Shown in pieces: positions 17,836 through 26,593 of a stretch of 39,203 nt of DNA. The notes under the pieces were generated by a model. The model worked only from the letters and a program-made list of their open reading frames with translations, did not search any database and had not been told where the DNA came from. The stretch's first letter is position 1; the number at the start of each line of letters is the position of its first letter. A program made the translations under genes and the position numbers. The stretch is from Acidimicrobiia bacterium (lineage in GTDB: Bacteria; Actinomycetota; Acidimicrobiia; Acidimicrobiales; UBA8592): the NCBI GenBank assembly GCA_030431575.1, contig JAUIIS010000010.1, positions 1-39,203 of the forward strand, read 5' to 3'.

Positions 17836-18993
17836 ATGCAGATCCACCGACTCCTTATCAGCGCCCTAGTCGTTGTCTCACTCATGCTCAGTGCATGTGG
17901 CGGGGGCAGCGAAGAAGACAGCGCAACAAACGACGAATCGTCCACCGACACACCTGAAGCATCGAGCAGCGAAGAGCCCGAGCCAACCGCAACAGCGGAG
18001 CCAGAGGCAACCGCCACGGTTGCGCCCGACCCAACCCCATCGCCGGAACCTGAACCAGCGTCCGAACCTGAAGCCCCAGCGACCGAAACCATCATTGTCG
18101 TCTATGACGACGGCACCATCGACTTTGGAGCCAGCGAGGCCAAAATGCGAGAGCTCTATGGTGCGCCAAGTCCAGTTGGAGCTTTGGCGTGGTTCGATGC
18201 ACGGGGCGTCGACCCAGCAATCGCTGCTGAGGCACACCGAGCGCTTCTTGAGACGTTGGACGCAGAGTTGCAAGATGTGCTGATTCCGTTCATGACGATC
18301 ACCACCGTCACCGCATGCGAAGCAGGTTCGCTTGGCTGGAACGCCCCTCAATTCCTCGAGCAGTACGTTGCCTGGAACCTGGCAACTCAGGAAGGAGCGC
18401 CAGCCGACATCGAGATCTTGGCCCAAACAGTTGGCCTTGGTGCAGTAAACGCTGCCGACGATGTGTGCCCCAACGACACCCCATCGGTCGGCAGCGGTCA
18501 GCCGGAACTGCCCCCTTCCCCCGACCGTGCCGCCGAGGAAGGCTCCGCCGACTCAGCATCTAGCGGCGCACCACAGGGCGCCGATTTCCTCGCCGCGGTC
18601 TCCCAACAGACCGGCTGCACGCTGGGTGACACGACGACCGGTGGCGAGGCCGAGCTCGACTATCAGCTGACGTTGAGCGCCCTCGGTTTCATCGAGTCAT
18701 TCGACGAAGCTGAAGCCCTGCCAAGCGGCGCAACCAACTGCGCCGCAAATGGCGAGCGCACGTCGCAAATCAAATTCTGGCAGTACGGAAGCATCGATGA
18801 GGCAGTCTTTGCCGCAAAACCCATTGCCGTTGCCGAACCGAACGCCCAAGGATCCTGTTGGGCACTTACGGCTTACTTCGACATCCTCATCCTGGCCGTA
18901 AGCGGCGAGGGCGCCTCGCCAACCGCTGTCCAAAACATCGACTCGCTCGCACCATGGGACGCAACCGTGGTGGCGTCGGGCGGGTCCTGCTGA
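17836..18993 (+). CDS. Secreted lipoprotein of unknown function
   Basis: Signal peptide with lipobox LSAC about 20 residues in, followed by about 70 residues of low-complexity linker rich in Glu, Pro, Thr, Ser and Ala (PEPTATAEPEATATV). The rest, about 280 residues, is globular with six or so scattered cysteines that suggest disulphides outside the membrane. There is a second low-complexity spacer near residue 220. I recognise no enzyme motif. The ATG at 17836 is chosen; a GTG two codons earlier is also possible. The gene is convergent with the DUF1295 gene. Confidence 0.72.
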   Translation: MQIHRLLISALVVVSLMLSACGGGSEEDSATNDESSTDTPEASSSEEPEPTATAEPEATATVAPDPTPSPEPEPASEPEAPATETIIVVYDDGTIDFGASEAKMRELYGAPSPVGALAWFDARGVDPAIAAEAHRALLETLDAELQDVLIPFMTITTVTACEAGSLGWNAPQFLEQYVAWNLATQEGAPADIEILAQTVGLGAVNAADDVCPNDTPSVGSGQPELPPSPDRAAEEGSADSASSGAPQGADFLAAVSQQTGCTLGDTTTGGEAELDYQLTLSALGFIESFDEAEALPSGATNCAANGERTSQIKFWQYGSIDEAVFAAKPIAVAEPNAQGSCWALTAYFDILILAVSGEGASPTAVQNIDSLAPWDATVVASGGSC

Positions 18994-19018
18994 GCAACGA
19001 CAAGCCCAACGACTCCTG

Positions 19019-19038
19019 CGCAACCGCTATTGGTTGCG
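19019..19038. terminator. Hairpin between convergent genes
   Basis: CGCAACC-GCTATT-GGTTGCG forms a 7-bp stem in the gap between the lipoprotein gene and the DUF1295 gene, and covers the latter's stop codon (TAG at 19027-19029). There is no T-run on either side. It may end transcription from both directions, but weakly. Confidence 0.35.
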
Positions 19039-19905
19039 TGGGGGACGCAGCACCAGCGAGGGCGTCTGCCTCTTGTATTTCTGGTATGCAGGTTCGTCGC
19101 CCCACTTCTTGTTGGCTCGGGCCTCAAGCAACGGCACGCCGCTAACCCGGGTCAACAAAACGTAGACAAACACTGGTGATATGAGCATCACCCAACGCCA
19201 TCCACTGAGGATGGGCAGGGCAATGATGGCCACGCCGGTCCACAACACGATCTCGCCGAAGTAGTTGGGATGACGGCTCCAGGCCCACAAACCAACGTTG
19301 ATGAAGCGGCCCTTGTTTGCGGGGTCCGCTCGGAAGGCGCTCTTTTGTTGGTCTGCTGCCACTTCAATCCCAAAGCCTGCAAGCCACACCAACAGGCCAA
19401 CAACAGCGAAGACACCGAAATCCTTGCGTTCTGCGCTGGTGATGACCGAGATTGCGCAAGCCACTGTCAAGAAGACCCACAGGCCTTGCACACACCACAT
19501 CATGAAGAAGCGCAGCGCGTCGTGCTTGATCTTGTCGAAGCGGCCATCGCCTCCATCGCGCTTGACGCGGGCAAACAGGAAGCTCCCCAAGCGCATTGCC
19601 CACACGGCAACGAGCGCGGCGACCAGGACGCCACGCGCGTCGAGGTCATCAGAGGCGGCAACTGCGAAAGCGGTGACCGTCAGATAGGTGATGCTGCCGG
19701 TGAGGTCGTAGTAGTGCTCGGTCCGGTTCGCGTAGGACGGCACGAAGGCGACCCACTGGATGACGAAAGCAATAATGCCGCAAAGCGCAAAGACCGCGAT
19801 GTCTCCTTGTTTCACGCTGCCCTGGCTGCCTGCCAGTGCAATAAGCACGCCGATCCCCAGGCTGGCCACGATCCCGATTATTGAGGTTCGATTCCAGTTG
19901 CTCAT
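19027..19905 (-). CDS. DUF1295 membrane protein (steroid 5-alpha-reductase-like)
   Basis: A 292-residue protein with about eight hydrophobic segments. The C-terminal hallmark GLWAWSRHPNYFGE is the NADPH-associated signature of the DUF1295 / isoprenylcysteine methyltransferase-like reductase group. An early YYDLTGS motif is also typical. Such proteins are annotated as putative lipid or sterol-like reductases, but none is well characterised. Location between two crotonases is compatible with lipid metabolism, which is inference. The ATG at 19905 starts right before the first membrane helix. Confidence 0.85.
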   Translation of the reverse strand: MSNWNRTSIIGIVASLGIGVLIALAGSQGSVKQGDIAVFALCGIIAFVIQWVAFVPSYANRTEHYYDLTGSITYLTVTAFAVAASDDLDARGVLVAALVAVWAMRLGSFLFARVKRDGGDGRFDKIKHDALRFFMMWCVQGLWVFLTVACAISVITSAERKDFGVFAVVGLLVWLAGFGIEVAADQQKSAFRADPANKGRFINVGLWAWSRHPNYFGEIVLWTGVAIIALPILSGWRWVMLISPVFVYVLLTRVSGVPLLEARANKKWGDEPAYQKYKRQTPSLVLRPPRNQ

Positions 19906-20031
19906 GCGCTGCTCTCGTTCATGGCGCCGAGACTAACGCGGTGACCCCACGCGGCAACAGCCAGCGGTGCTTCGCCCGCTCCAGACGCACCGACGCAGCC
20001 GTGGGAGCTGTGGACGTGGCAGGGTTAGGGC

Positions 20032-20856
20032 ATGATCGAACGCTACACAGCAGCCTTCCCCGGCCTCACCTTCACCAACCCGCGCGATGGAGTCCTCCAG
20101 CTGACCCTCGAGGGGCCCGGGCTCAACTCGGTCGATGCCCACAAACACAGGCAACTGGCCGACGTCTGGTTGACCATTGACCGTGACCCCCAGGTGCGGG
20201 TCGTGCTGCTTGCTGGCGCGGGTCGCGGGTTCAGCTCGGGCGGCAGCTTTGACCTCATCGAGGAGATCGCTGGCGACTACGCCACCAACCTGCGGATCCT
20301 GCGCGAAGCCCGCGACATAGTAATGAACGTCATCAACTGTTCGAAACCGGTGATCTCTGCAATGTGGGGGCCGGCGGTTGGGGCCGGTCTGGTGGCTGGG
20401 CTATTGGCCGACATTTCAGTCGTAGGGTCCAACGCCAGAATCATCGACGGGCACACCCGCCTCGGCGTGGCGGCCGGGGACCACGCCGCTATCTGTTGGC
20501 CCATGCTGTGTGGCATGGCAAAAGCCAAGTACTACCTCCTGACATGCCGCGACCTCTCGGGCGCCGAGGCCGAACGCATTGGCTTGGTTTCGCTTTGTGT
20601 CGATGACAGCGGCGGCCCTGAAGCGGTCATGACCGAGGCGTTGACCATCGCCGAAGAGTTGGCGGATGGCGCACAGCAAGCCATCCGTTGGACCAAGCGA
20701 ACCCTCAACCATGCCTATCGCATGTTCGAGCCTTCCTTTGATGCCTCGTTGGCCTATGAGTTCCTTGGTTTCATGGGCCCCGACGCTGCCGAAGGTGTCG
20801 CCAGCCATCGCGAGAAGCGCGCCCCAGACTTCAGCACTGGTCCCACCAGCGAATAG
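20032..20856 (+). CDS. Crotonase family protein lacking both catalytic Glu
   Basis: A 274-residue crotonase fold with [13 protein letters not shown] at the CoA/oxyanion region and a C-terminal helix end. By-eye alignment to enoyl-CoA hydratase gives Val at Glu144 (GAGLVAG) and Thr at Glu164 (DGHTRLG). A GDHAA segment follows. So it is probably not a classical hydratase. It ends 21 bp before the SigB-type promoter of the antiporter gene and is likely a separate transcript. The ATG at 20032 has no good ribosome-binding site but begins right before the conserved part. Confidence 0.82.
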   Translation: MIERYTAAFPGLTFTNPRDGVLQLTLEGPGLNSVDAHKHRQLADVWLTIDRDPQVRVVLLAGAGRGFSSGGSFDLIEEIAGDYATNLRILREARDIVMNVINCSKPVISAMWGPAVGAGLVAGLLADISVVGSNARIIDGHTRLGVAAGDHAAICWPMLCGMAKAKYYLLTCRDLSGAEAERIGLVSLCVDDSGGPEAVMTEALTIAEELADGAQQAIRWTKRTLNHAYRMFEPSFDASLAYEFLGFMGPDAAEGVASHREKRAPDFSTGPTSE

Positions 20857-20877
20857 CCAGCGAAAAACCCGCCCAGG

Positions 20878-20901
20878 GTTTGGAAGAGACCAGAGCGGGT
20901 A
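20878..20901 (+). promoter_or_regulatory. SigB/SigF-type promoter of antiporter gene
   Basis: GTTT (20878-20881), 15-bp spacer, GGGTA (20897-20901). This matches the SigB/SigF consensus GTTTnn-N12/14-GGGTAn. It lies 41 bp upstream of the antiporter start. Confidence 0.7.
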
Positions 20902-20942
20902 GACCCGCGAGCAGCTCCGAACATAGGACTCGTCCCGCAACC

Positions 20943-22688
20943 ATGATTACCGACCCACTCAGCGCGCTGGCCGTCCTGGCATGCGTCGCCTTCATCGCTC
21001 CCCTCGTCGCCGACCGCATTGGTATCCCATCGGTCATCTTGCTCCTGGGGGGCGGGGTGGCCTTAAGCGGCACGATCGATCCGGATGAAGTGTTTGGTGA
21101 ACTCCTCTTCACCGGCGTTGGTGTCGGCGTAGCTCTCCTATTGTTCGAAGGTGGCCTGACGCTCAACTGGAGCCAACTCCGGGAGGGTCGAGCGGTAGTC
21201 GCCCGGCTGGTCACCTTCGGTGCGCTATTGAGCTGGGGCATCGGTTCTGTGGCAGCAGTACTTGTGCTCGACGTACCAACCGAAGTCGCCATTCTGATTG
21301 GCGCCATCCTCGTGGTCTCGGGACCCACCGTGGTGATGCCCCTCCTTCGTGTGGCTCGACCCCGCGAACCTTCGGCATCGATCTTGCGGTGGGAGGGGAT
21401 CCTGATCGACCCGCTAGGGGCGGTCCTGGCCGTCGTCGTTCTTGACGCTGTCCTCGAAGAGCGATCAACGATCGGCATTGCTTTACAAGCAGGAAGCACG
21501 CTGCTCGCAGGCGCCGCCGTTGGAGTCGCAGTAGCAGCAGCCACCCTAACTGCGCTTCGGTTCCGGGTGATCTCCGATCACTTGCACGGTAGCGCCACGC
21601 TGGCCGCGGTCTTGGCGGGCTATGCGTTGGCCAATGAGCTGAGGCCAGAGTCGGGCCTCATCGCTGCCACGGCGCTAGGCATGGCCTTCGCCAATCAGCG
21701 GCGAGTGCCCGTAGCGCACATTGTCGAGTTCACCGAAGGCTTAGCGACAACTGCTCTTGGGATGCTCTTCGTGGTTCTTGGCGCACGCGTGAGCATGGGC
21801 GAGATCGTGGACTATCTGCCCCACAGCTTCGCCATCGCTGCCGCACTCGTCCTGATTGGACGCCCGTTGGCCGTCTTGGCTGGCACCGCCGGGTCGAACA
21901 TCGATCACAAGAATCGAGCGTTCCTCATGGTGCTTGCACCAAGAGGTGTTGTCGCCGCTGCTGTGGCTTCACTCTTCGCCATCGAACTCGAGCATGCCGG
22001 ACTCGAGCCGGGGCCAATGGTTCCTGTCGTCATGACCGTTGTCACGGTTACCGTGGTCCTCGCCGGGCTGACGGCCCGCTTGGCAGCTCGCAGACTCAAG
22101 ATCGCCGAGCCAAAACCCACCGGAGTCGCGCTCATTGGCGGTGGCCCATTCGCGGTCGAGTTCGCCGAACAGTTGTTGCGCCAGTCCATCCCCGTCATTC
22201 ATGTTGCGCTCCAAGACGAATGGATCGATGAAGCCGTAGCCAAAGGCCAACTCGTCTATTCCGGTCGCCTCGACAGCGAGGACTTCATCACCACAATGCA
22301 AAAAACTGGTGTTGCAGAAGCCGTCGCCTTGTCAGGCGAAAGCCACATCGACACGTACGTCCTGGAACGCACGGCCAGAATCGTTGGCTCAGACCACGTT
22401 CATGGCTTGGCTGTACCAGAGCTTGATGAGGACAGCGGCACGGATAGCCGCATCGAGCCAAAGCCCATCTTGCCCCGGACGTTTTCGGCTTCTCGCCTCA
22501 GATTTCTCTTCGGTACCGGCCTTCGCGTCAGAACTGTCCATGGGCCGCGGCACCCACGGTCAGGCTGGATCACGTTGTGCGTCGTCACAAGCGCTGGGTT
22601 AGTGCGGTTTACGGACGACTCAACCGACGTGGCGCCGGGTGACGCCGTCGTGCAGCTGGGACCGGGCCTTACTCCGCAATCGTCCTGA
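20943..22688 (+). CDS. Cation:proton antiporter (CPA type) with C-terminal nucleotide-binding-like domain
   Basis: About 12 membrane segments over residues 1-400 carry the CPA-type core (LLFEGGLTLNWSQL, VVSGPTVVMPLL, RWEGILIDPLGA with the central Asp, LAPRGVVAAAVASLFA). Then comes a soluble Rossmann-like domain starting at VALIGGGPFAVEFAEQLL, comparable to RCK/TrkA-N domains that sense NAD(H) or ions. It exchanges Na+ or K+ for protons and helps pH and salt balance. The ATG at 20943 is used; an in-frame start at 20880 would overlap the promoter. A SigB-type promoter directly upstream places it in the stress regulon. Confidence 0.88.
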   Translation: MITDPLSALAVLACVAFIAPLVADRIGIPSVILLLGGGVALSGTIDPDEVFGELLFTGVGVGVALLLFEGGLTLNWSQLREGRAVVARLVTFGALLSWGIGSVAAVLVLDVPTEVAILIGAILVVSGPTVVMPLLRVARPREPSASILRWEGILIDPLGAVLAVVVLDAVLEERSTIGIALQAGSTLLAGAAVGVAVAAATLTALRFRVISDHLHGSATLAAVLAGYALANELRPESGLIAATALGMAFANQRRVPVAHIVEFTEGLATTALGMLFVVLGARVSMGEIVDYLPHSFAIAAALVLIGRPLAVLAGTAGSNIDHKNRAFLMVLAPRGVVAAAVASLFAIELEHAGLEPGPMVPVVMTVVTVTVVLAGLTARLAARRLKIAEPKPTGVALIGGGPFAVEFAEQLLRQSIPVIHVALQDEWIDEAVAKGQLVYSGRLDSEDFITTMQKTGVAEAVALSGESHIDTYVLERTARIVGSDHVHGLAVPELDEDSGTDSRIEPKPILPRTFSASRLRFLFGTGLRVRTVHGPRHPRSGWITLCVVTSAGLVRFTDDSTDVAPGDAVVQLGPGLTPQSS

Positions 22689-22750
22689 CGCACCCACCGC
22701 TGGTCCAGCACTCGCCGGCTCGCACCCAACCGTGACTGTGGGCACACATG

Positions 22751-22775
22751 GTTTGGGCGACGGGCTGTGGGGGTA
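22751..22775 (+). promoter_or_regulatory. SigB/SigF-type promoter
   Basis: GTTT (22751-22754), 16-bp spacer, GGGTA (22771-22775), 42 bp ahead of the helical-protein gene at 22818. It matches the stress-sigma consensus. Confidence 0.65.
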
Positions 22776-22817
22776 GTCCACAGGTACAAGCTCGTCCCCC
22801 AAAGATGGAAAGGTCCT

Positions 22818-23372
22818 ATGAACACCGAACTCCAAGAACGGTCAACAGTCGACGAAAAGCTGGACGCAGTTGAGGAGCGCCTGCCTGCGCTTCCGGCCGC
22901 AGTCTTCCGGCTCCAGCGAACGGTCGCGGAGCGCACGCTGTCCTCGGTCGGTGACGCCGCAGGTGCGGTAAAGGGTTCGATGTGTGCCGCCAATAGGGCC
23001 GCAGCAACTGCCCTCAAGACGGTTACTGGCACCGCAGAGTGGGTCGCCAACCGAACCTTCAACACCGCGTCGACCGGAACGAAAACGCTGGTCGGCCAGA
23101 CCAAGGCTCAGGCAAAAATCGCGGGTGACGCTGTCGTGGAGGAGATCAACGACCTTGCCGACTCGGCTGCCGACTCCGCCGAGAACGCCTCCGAAGCCAT
23201 TACCGACGCGGTGAACGCCACCGAAGCTGAGCTCGACGAAACTCCAGTTGGTTCTGGGCCTTATGAGTCCTGGACGAAGGAAGAGCTGTACGCACGAGCG
23301 CAAGAACTCGACATCGATGGGCGTTCGACTATGACGAAGGACGACCTCGTCGTCGCTCTTCGGGCGGCTTAG
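22818..23372 (+). CDS. Helical stress protein with SAP/Rho-N-like C-terminus
   Basis: 184 residues. Residues 1-140 are almost entirely Ala-rich, charged, amphipathic helix (ADSAADSAENASEAITDAV), similar in style to phasin-, LEA- or apolipoprotein-like proteins. The last 35 residues (WTKEELYARAQELDIDGRS, then TKDDLVVALR) form a helix-extended-helix like SAP or Rho N-terminal domains, which bind nucleic acid. The function is unknown; membrane, granule or DNA protection would fit. The ATG at 22818 follows GGAAAGG. It is driven by a SigB-type promoter and ends in a strong terminator. Confidence 0.75.
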   Translation: MNTELQERSTVDEKLDAVEERLPALPAAVFRLQRTVAERTLSSVGDAAGAVKGSMCAANRAAATALKTVTGTAEWVANRTFNTASTGTKTLVGQTKAQAKIAGDAVVEEINDLADSAADSAENASEAITDAVNATEAELDETPVGSGPYESWTKEELYARAQELDIDGRSTMTKDDLVVALRAA

Positions 23373-23393
23373 CTCGTCGAACTTGCAGTGTCA

Positions 23394-23432
23394 CTGAGGG
23401 CAACGCCAGACGCGTTGCCCTCAGTCGTTTTT
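23394..23432 (+). terminator. Rho-independent terminator
   Basis: CTGAGGGCAACGC / GCGTTGCCCTCAG pair perfectly over 13 bp (23394-23406 with 23412-23424) around a 5-base loop, followed by TCGTTTTT. It ends the gene at 22818. The right arm contains the stop codon of the convergent phosphatase gene. Confidence 0.9.
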
Positions 23433-24542
23433 GGCCTCGTCAGCTCGCGACACGGTAAGCAACGTGGCATCGTCTCTCAGGGTCGTCCCCGTAAGTTCGA
23501 GCAGCCGTTCAACAACTTCACGTGCGAGATTATCGGCGCTGCGCGCAGGTGCACGAGCCGCACTGGTCGAGAGGATCTCGTGGAAGCGACGATCACCAAG
23601 AACCTCGGCCCCCTCGATCATTGCGTTCTCGACAATGCCGTCGCTGTACAGCGCCAGTGTTTCGCCAGGGCCGAGTGCCAACGCCTGAACGATCGGAGCC
23701 GATGTCTCACCCGAGATCGCCATTCCCAACGGCAGGGCTGGTGCGAGCTCAAGCTCCGATACCTCTCCGTCGCAGACAACAAGGGGCGGGAGATGTCCCG
23801 CGCTTAGCCAAGAGCCCTGGCCGGTACCGATATCCATTTCAACCATCACGGCGCTGACAAAATCCTCATGCTGGCCAGCGGCAAGAATGGCCTCCGTTAC
23901 AGCTTGGGCGATGCCTTCTAGGTCTCTGCCGTCTCGGCGTGCTTGGCGTAGCGCGCTTGTTGCCAGCGTGGAGGTGAGCGCTGCTTTGAGACCGTGACCC
24001 TTTGCATCGAGCACGGCACAGAACAGGTGGTCGCCCAAGAGCGAGTAGTCGAAAACGTCGCCGCCAGTGTCGTAGGCAGGTTCTACAGCAGCACCAAGCC
24101 TCACGCCGCCGACGCTCAGCTGGACCGGAGGCAGCAGCGCCCATTGCATCTCTGCTGGAAGGGCCATCTCCCGCCTCCGACCGCTGAGTTCCAACACCTC
24201 GCTGGCTGGCCCGTTTGCTCGCATCGAGGCACCGACGAGGTAGGCCAAGGCCGCTACGTCGTCGTTGGAGACATCGTCCAAGGCAAGTGTCAACACGCCC
24301 AAGCTGTGGCCCAGATGACGTATTGGTGTCGCGTGCGACCACGCTGGTGCTTCGCGCAGCTCTGCAACGCTGTCGACGCTGGCGCCAGTCGTGATCGAAA
24401 TCAGCTGTTGGTGCTGTTGATCCCATACCCAGACATCGATTTCGGCGAGCCCCGCAATGAGCTGTTGCAGTTCTGCCAGCAGCTTCGGTGTGGGCTGGGA
24501 GGATAAGGCCCAAGCTGCCTTTGTCCATGGAACCTCGCTCAT
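23421..24542 (-). CDS. PP2C/SpoIIE-type serine phosphatase (RsbU-like), GAF-like N-terminus
   Basis: It removes phosphate from STAS antagonist proteins, freeing them to bind the anti-sigma kinase. Residues 1-125 look like a GAF-type sensor (WVWDQQHQQLISI). The linker MQWALLPP is the usual start of SpoIIE/RsbU domains. The metal-binding motifs are present: YDTGGDVFDY, LDAKGHG, SAGHLPP, YSDGIVE and RDDATLL. There are no membrane segments, so it senses something in the cytosol. It is divergent from the STAS gene at 24616 with 73 bp between, and that neighbour is its likely substrate. Confidence 0.9.
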   Translation of the reverse strand: MSEVPWTKAAWALSSQPTPKLLAELQQLIAGLAEIDVWVWDQQHQQLISITTGASVDSVAELREAPAWSHATPIRHLGHSLGVLTLALDDVSNDDVAALAYLVGASMRANGPASEVLELSGRRREMALPAEMQWALLPPVQLSVGGVRLGAAVEPAYDTGGDVFDYSLLGDHLFCAVLDAKGHGLKAALTSTLATSALRQARRDGRDLEGIAQAVTEAILAAGQHEDFVSAVMVEMDIGTGQGSWLSAGHLPPLVVCDGEVSELELAPALPLGMAISGETSAPIVQALALGPGETLALYSDGIVENAMIEGAEVLGDRRFHEILSTSAARAPARSADNLAREVVERLLELTGTTLRDDATLLTVSRADEAKND

Positions 24543-24615
24543 CTTGTGCTCCTATCGCGTACTGCCCAACGGCAGCCTAGAGTGCAATGTGTGGCAACTG
24601 CAGCGGGAGAGGGCG

Positions 24616-24960
24616 ATGACAACTAGCCCTGAATCCCAAACCCCGAAATCGTCGCTCAGGCTCGACACAGTGAGTAACCCCGAGTGCACCGTCGTGTTGG
24701 TGCGGGGCGAAATCGACGCGTCCACAGCTCCCCAACTTCAGGCAGTCGTCGAGGGGCTAACCGAGGAAACCTCGGACCTCGCCTTCGATCTCGCCGAATT
24801 GCGGTTCATGGACTCGACTGGCCTGGGTGTCATTGCGTCAACTATCAAGCGCTTAGAGCCTTTTGGGGCCAAGCTTGTGCTCCGCAACGTGCCCCAGATG
24901 GCCGAGCGGCTCTTGGATATCAGCGACCTCAAGCGCTTTGTCATCATTGCCGACGACTAG
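24616..24960 (+). CDS. STAS anti-sigma factor antagonist (first)
   Basis: A 114-residue STAS domain of the SpoIIAA/RsbV type. The phospho-acceptor loop is MDSTGLG, with Ser67 the predicted site. RGEIDAST and the LVLRNVP strand are also standard. When unphosphorylated it should bind an anti-sigma HATPase and release the sigma factor. The ATG at 24616 follows GGGAGAGGG; an in-frame start at 24457 would overlap the divergent phosphatase. It is a single-gene transcript beside a PP2C phosphatase. Confidence 0.9.
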   Translation: MTTSPESQTPKSSLRLDTVSNPECTVVLVRGEIDASTAPQLQAVVEGLTEETSDLAFDLAELRFMDSTGLGVIASTIKRLEPFGAKLVLRNVPQMAERLLDISDLKRFVIIADD

Positions 24961-25151
24961 GAGACTGCTGAGTAATTGCTGTCGACCAGGGTGCCGGTCG
25001 TCGTTGGCAACCACAAGGCGCGCAAACCGACACTCCTGGTAGTGGAACGGAGGTTTGTGGAACGCAGTGGGTGGCAGCGAGGAGCGGTGTACTGGGCGGT
25101 CATGAATTGCTCAGCAGCCTCCTCGTTTCCTGTCAGGTCGTGGCGGAGTCG

Positions 25152-25601
25152 CTAGTGGCCTGGATGCCCAGCTGAAGTCATCTCATCCGCGTACTCGGCA
25201 CCGAGCTGTGCCTTTTGTTGGTCGGTGAGCGCTCTTCCACCGAGCTGAAACACTTCGTGTTCTTCTTCCTCAAGATGATGGAGAAGCCGGTGCGACAGCT
25301 CCCTGGCCGTAAGAAGCCACTGGCTGCTGGACATGTCGTAGGTCTCTAGCTGCTCCACGAAGTCATCAAGTTCCTTATGTTCGGCCACGCTGTGTCGCGC
25401 CTTTGCTTGCGTAAGGTCTTGACCCATGAGCGGGACGTAGAAGAAGCGCTCCTCAAACTTTGCGTGATCGTGGAGTTGGCTTCGGAGGTCGTCGAACAGG
25501 GTCCGGCGCTCTGCTGAATCACCCTTGGTTTCCAGCAACGCTCGCACTAACTCCCGTTGACGGTCGTGGTCTTGTCGCAATGCTTCAAAAATATTGTCCA
25601 T
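25152..25601 (-). CDS. Hemerythrin-like (HHE domain) protein
   Basis: A four-helix di-iron protein of 149 residues. The iron-ligand pattern is complete: HDRQREL in helix 1, LHDHAKFEERFFY in helix 2, EHKELDDF in helix 3 and HLEEEEHEVF in helix 4. Such proteins bind oxygen, NO or peroxide or store iron. The ATG at 25601 starts right before the domain (MDNIFEAL). An in-frame start at 25652 would add 17 residues. A near-match to the SigB-type promoter lies just upstream, so it may belong to the stress regulon. The 191 bp between it and the first STAS gene hold nothing I recognise. Confidence 0.87.
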   Translation of the reverse strand: MDNIFEALRQDHDRQRELVRALLETKGDSAERRTLFDDLRSQLHDHAKFEERFFYVPLMGQDLTQAKARHSVAEHKELDDFVEQLETYDMSSSQWLLTARELSHRLLHHLEEEEHEVFQLGGRALTDQQKAQLGAEYADEMTSAGHPGH

Positions 25602-25612
25602 GCCATGCAGAC

Positions 25613-25637
25613 TTCCCGCCATCGAGCATAACGAAAC
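25613..25637 (-). promoter_or_regulatory. Weak SigB-type promoter candidate for hemerythrin gene
   Basis: On the minus strand GTTT (25634-25637), 16-bp spacer, GGGAA (25613-25617). One base differs from GGGTA. GGGAAG could instead be the ribosome-binding site. Confidence 0.3.
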
Positions 25638-25671
25638 CTCCCCGCTGGCCATTTGTCTCGGCTTCTGGCGG

Positions 25672-25711
25672 TTTCGACTGGCTCTTTCAACTTTCGACTA
25701 GCTCTTTCAAC
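25672..25711 (+). repeat. Tandem 20-bp direct repeat
   Basis: Two adjacent 20-bp units, TTTCGACTGGCTCTTTCAAC (25672-25691) and the same with A for G at position 10 (25692-25711). It lies between the hemerythrin and STAS promoters. It may be a slippage duplication or a paired binding site. Confidence 0.6.
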
Positions 25712-25724
25712 TCTGGTGGAGCAG

Positions 25725-25749
25725 GTTTAGCCATGCCCAACACGGGGTA
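25725..25749 (+). promoter_or_regulatory. SigB/SigF-type promoter of STAS-HATPase-PP2C operon
   Basis: GTTT (25725-25728), 16-bp spacer, GGGTA (25745-25749), 88 bp before the STAS start. It predicts that the sigma factor drives its own regulators. Confidence 0.7.
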
Positions 25750-25837
25750 GGCCGCGATCACCTCGACAAAAGGTTGCTGATGGACTCACTTCTGAACCCT
25801 GCGCGCTAGAACGCCTACTCAACACTGGAGAGCTACC

Positions 25838-26170
25838 ATGAAGACCGCTATGACTACCCCCGAGCCTTCTCGACTAGACCTGGCAGTTGACGCCGAAACC
25901 ATCCGCCTAAGCGGGATTATCGACGCCCACACTGCAGAGCAGTTGCTCGATGGCCTGCGCACCGCTGCGACAGACTCGGATACCGTCGCCGATTTGGGCG
26001 GCGTCGATTTCATCGACTCATCAGGTCTGCGGGCACTGGTGACCGTTCATCAGGAACACGTAGATGCGGGCGGCCGTCTACTACTGCGAAACCTCAGCCA
26101 GCCGGTCACTCGACTCCTTGAGATTACCGGTCTGTCCGACCACCTTCATGTGGACCAGGAGTCGGGATGA
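25838..26170 (+). CDS. STAS anti-sigma factor antagonist (second)
   Basis: A 110-residue STAS domain with the phospho-acceptor loop IDSSGLRAL (Ser61 predicted) and RLLLRNLSQPV. It has the same role as the first STAS protein but a different sequence. Its stop overlaps the HATPase start (ATGA, 26167-26170), so the two partners are made together, as in spoIIAA-spoIIAB and rsbV-rsbW. The ATG at 25838 follows GGAGAG; a second ATG four codons later is possible. Confidence 0.92.
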   Translation: MKTAMTTPEPSRLDLAVDAETIRLSGIIDAHTAEQLLDGLRTAATDSDTVADLGGVDFIDSSGLRALVTVHQEHVDAGGRLLLRNLSQPVTRLLEITGLSDHLHVDQESG

Positions 26171-26586
26171 AGTCGGCCACCAATGGCTCTCGACATGAGA
26201 TGGAACGTCAGCTCGCACCCACCACAGATACCTTGAACGAGGCACGACTCGCCGTGGGAAAGTGGGCTTCCAAACACCCTCTGTTCCAAACTCGGCTCGC
26301 CGATATCGAACTCGTCGTTAGCGAGCTCGCTTCGAACGCAATCGCAGCCAGCGACGGCGAGCCATACGAGGTTTCTGGACGTGTCCACGGCCAAGAGCTT
26401 CGCGTCAGCGTGTCGAACAGCGCACCCTTGAGTACACCTCCTCCCCCCAGTAAATGGGGACCAGAAGACGTGCTTGCACCGAGTGGACGCGGCCTTTCTA
26501 TTGTCCGTGGTATTGCCGATCACGTGACCGTCACTCGCGACGGCGGCATCGTTTGTGTCACCGCAACGTTTCGAGCCCGATCTTGA
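26167..26586 (+). CDS. Anti-sigma HATPase serine kinase (RsbW/SpoIIAB-like)
   Basis: A 139-residue GHKL ATPase. The N-box is intact (ELVVSELASNAI, Glu53 and Asn57) and the G-box is SGRGLSIV. It should phosphorylate a STAS antagonist and, when free, bind the sigma factor. It is coupled by 4-bp overlap to the STAS gene and followed by a phosphatase gene, giving the standard kinase/phosphatase/switch trio. Whether it holds the sigma factor at 30243 or a distant one is not clear, because a second HATPase sits next to that sigma gene. Confidence 0.88.
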   Translation: MKSATNGSRHEMERQLAPTTDTLNEARLAVGKWASKHPLFQTRLADIELVVSELASNAIAASDGEPYEVSGRVHGQELRVSVSNSAPLSTPPPPSKWGPEDVLAPSGRGLSIVRGIADHVTVTRDGGIVCVTATFRARS

Positions 26587-26593
26587 CCGCTCA

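Noticed and set aside
24961-25151. Hidden gene between the first STAS gene and hemerythrin
   Set aside because: No frame with a start, ribosome-binding site and protein-like composition was found.
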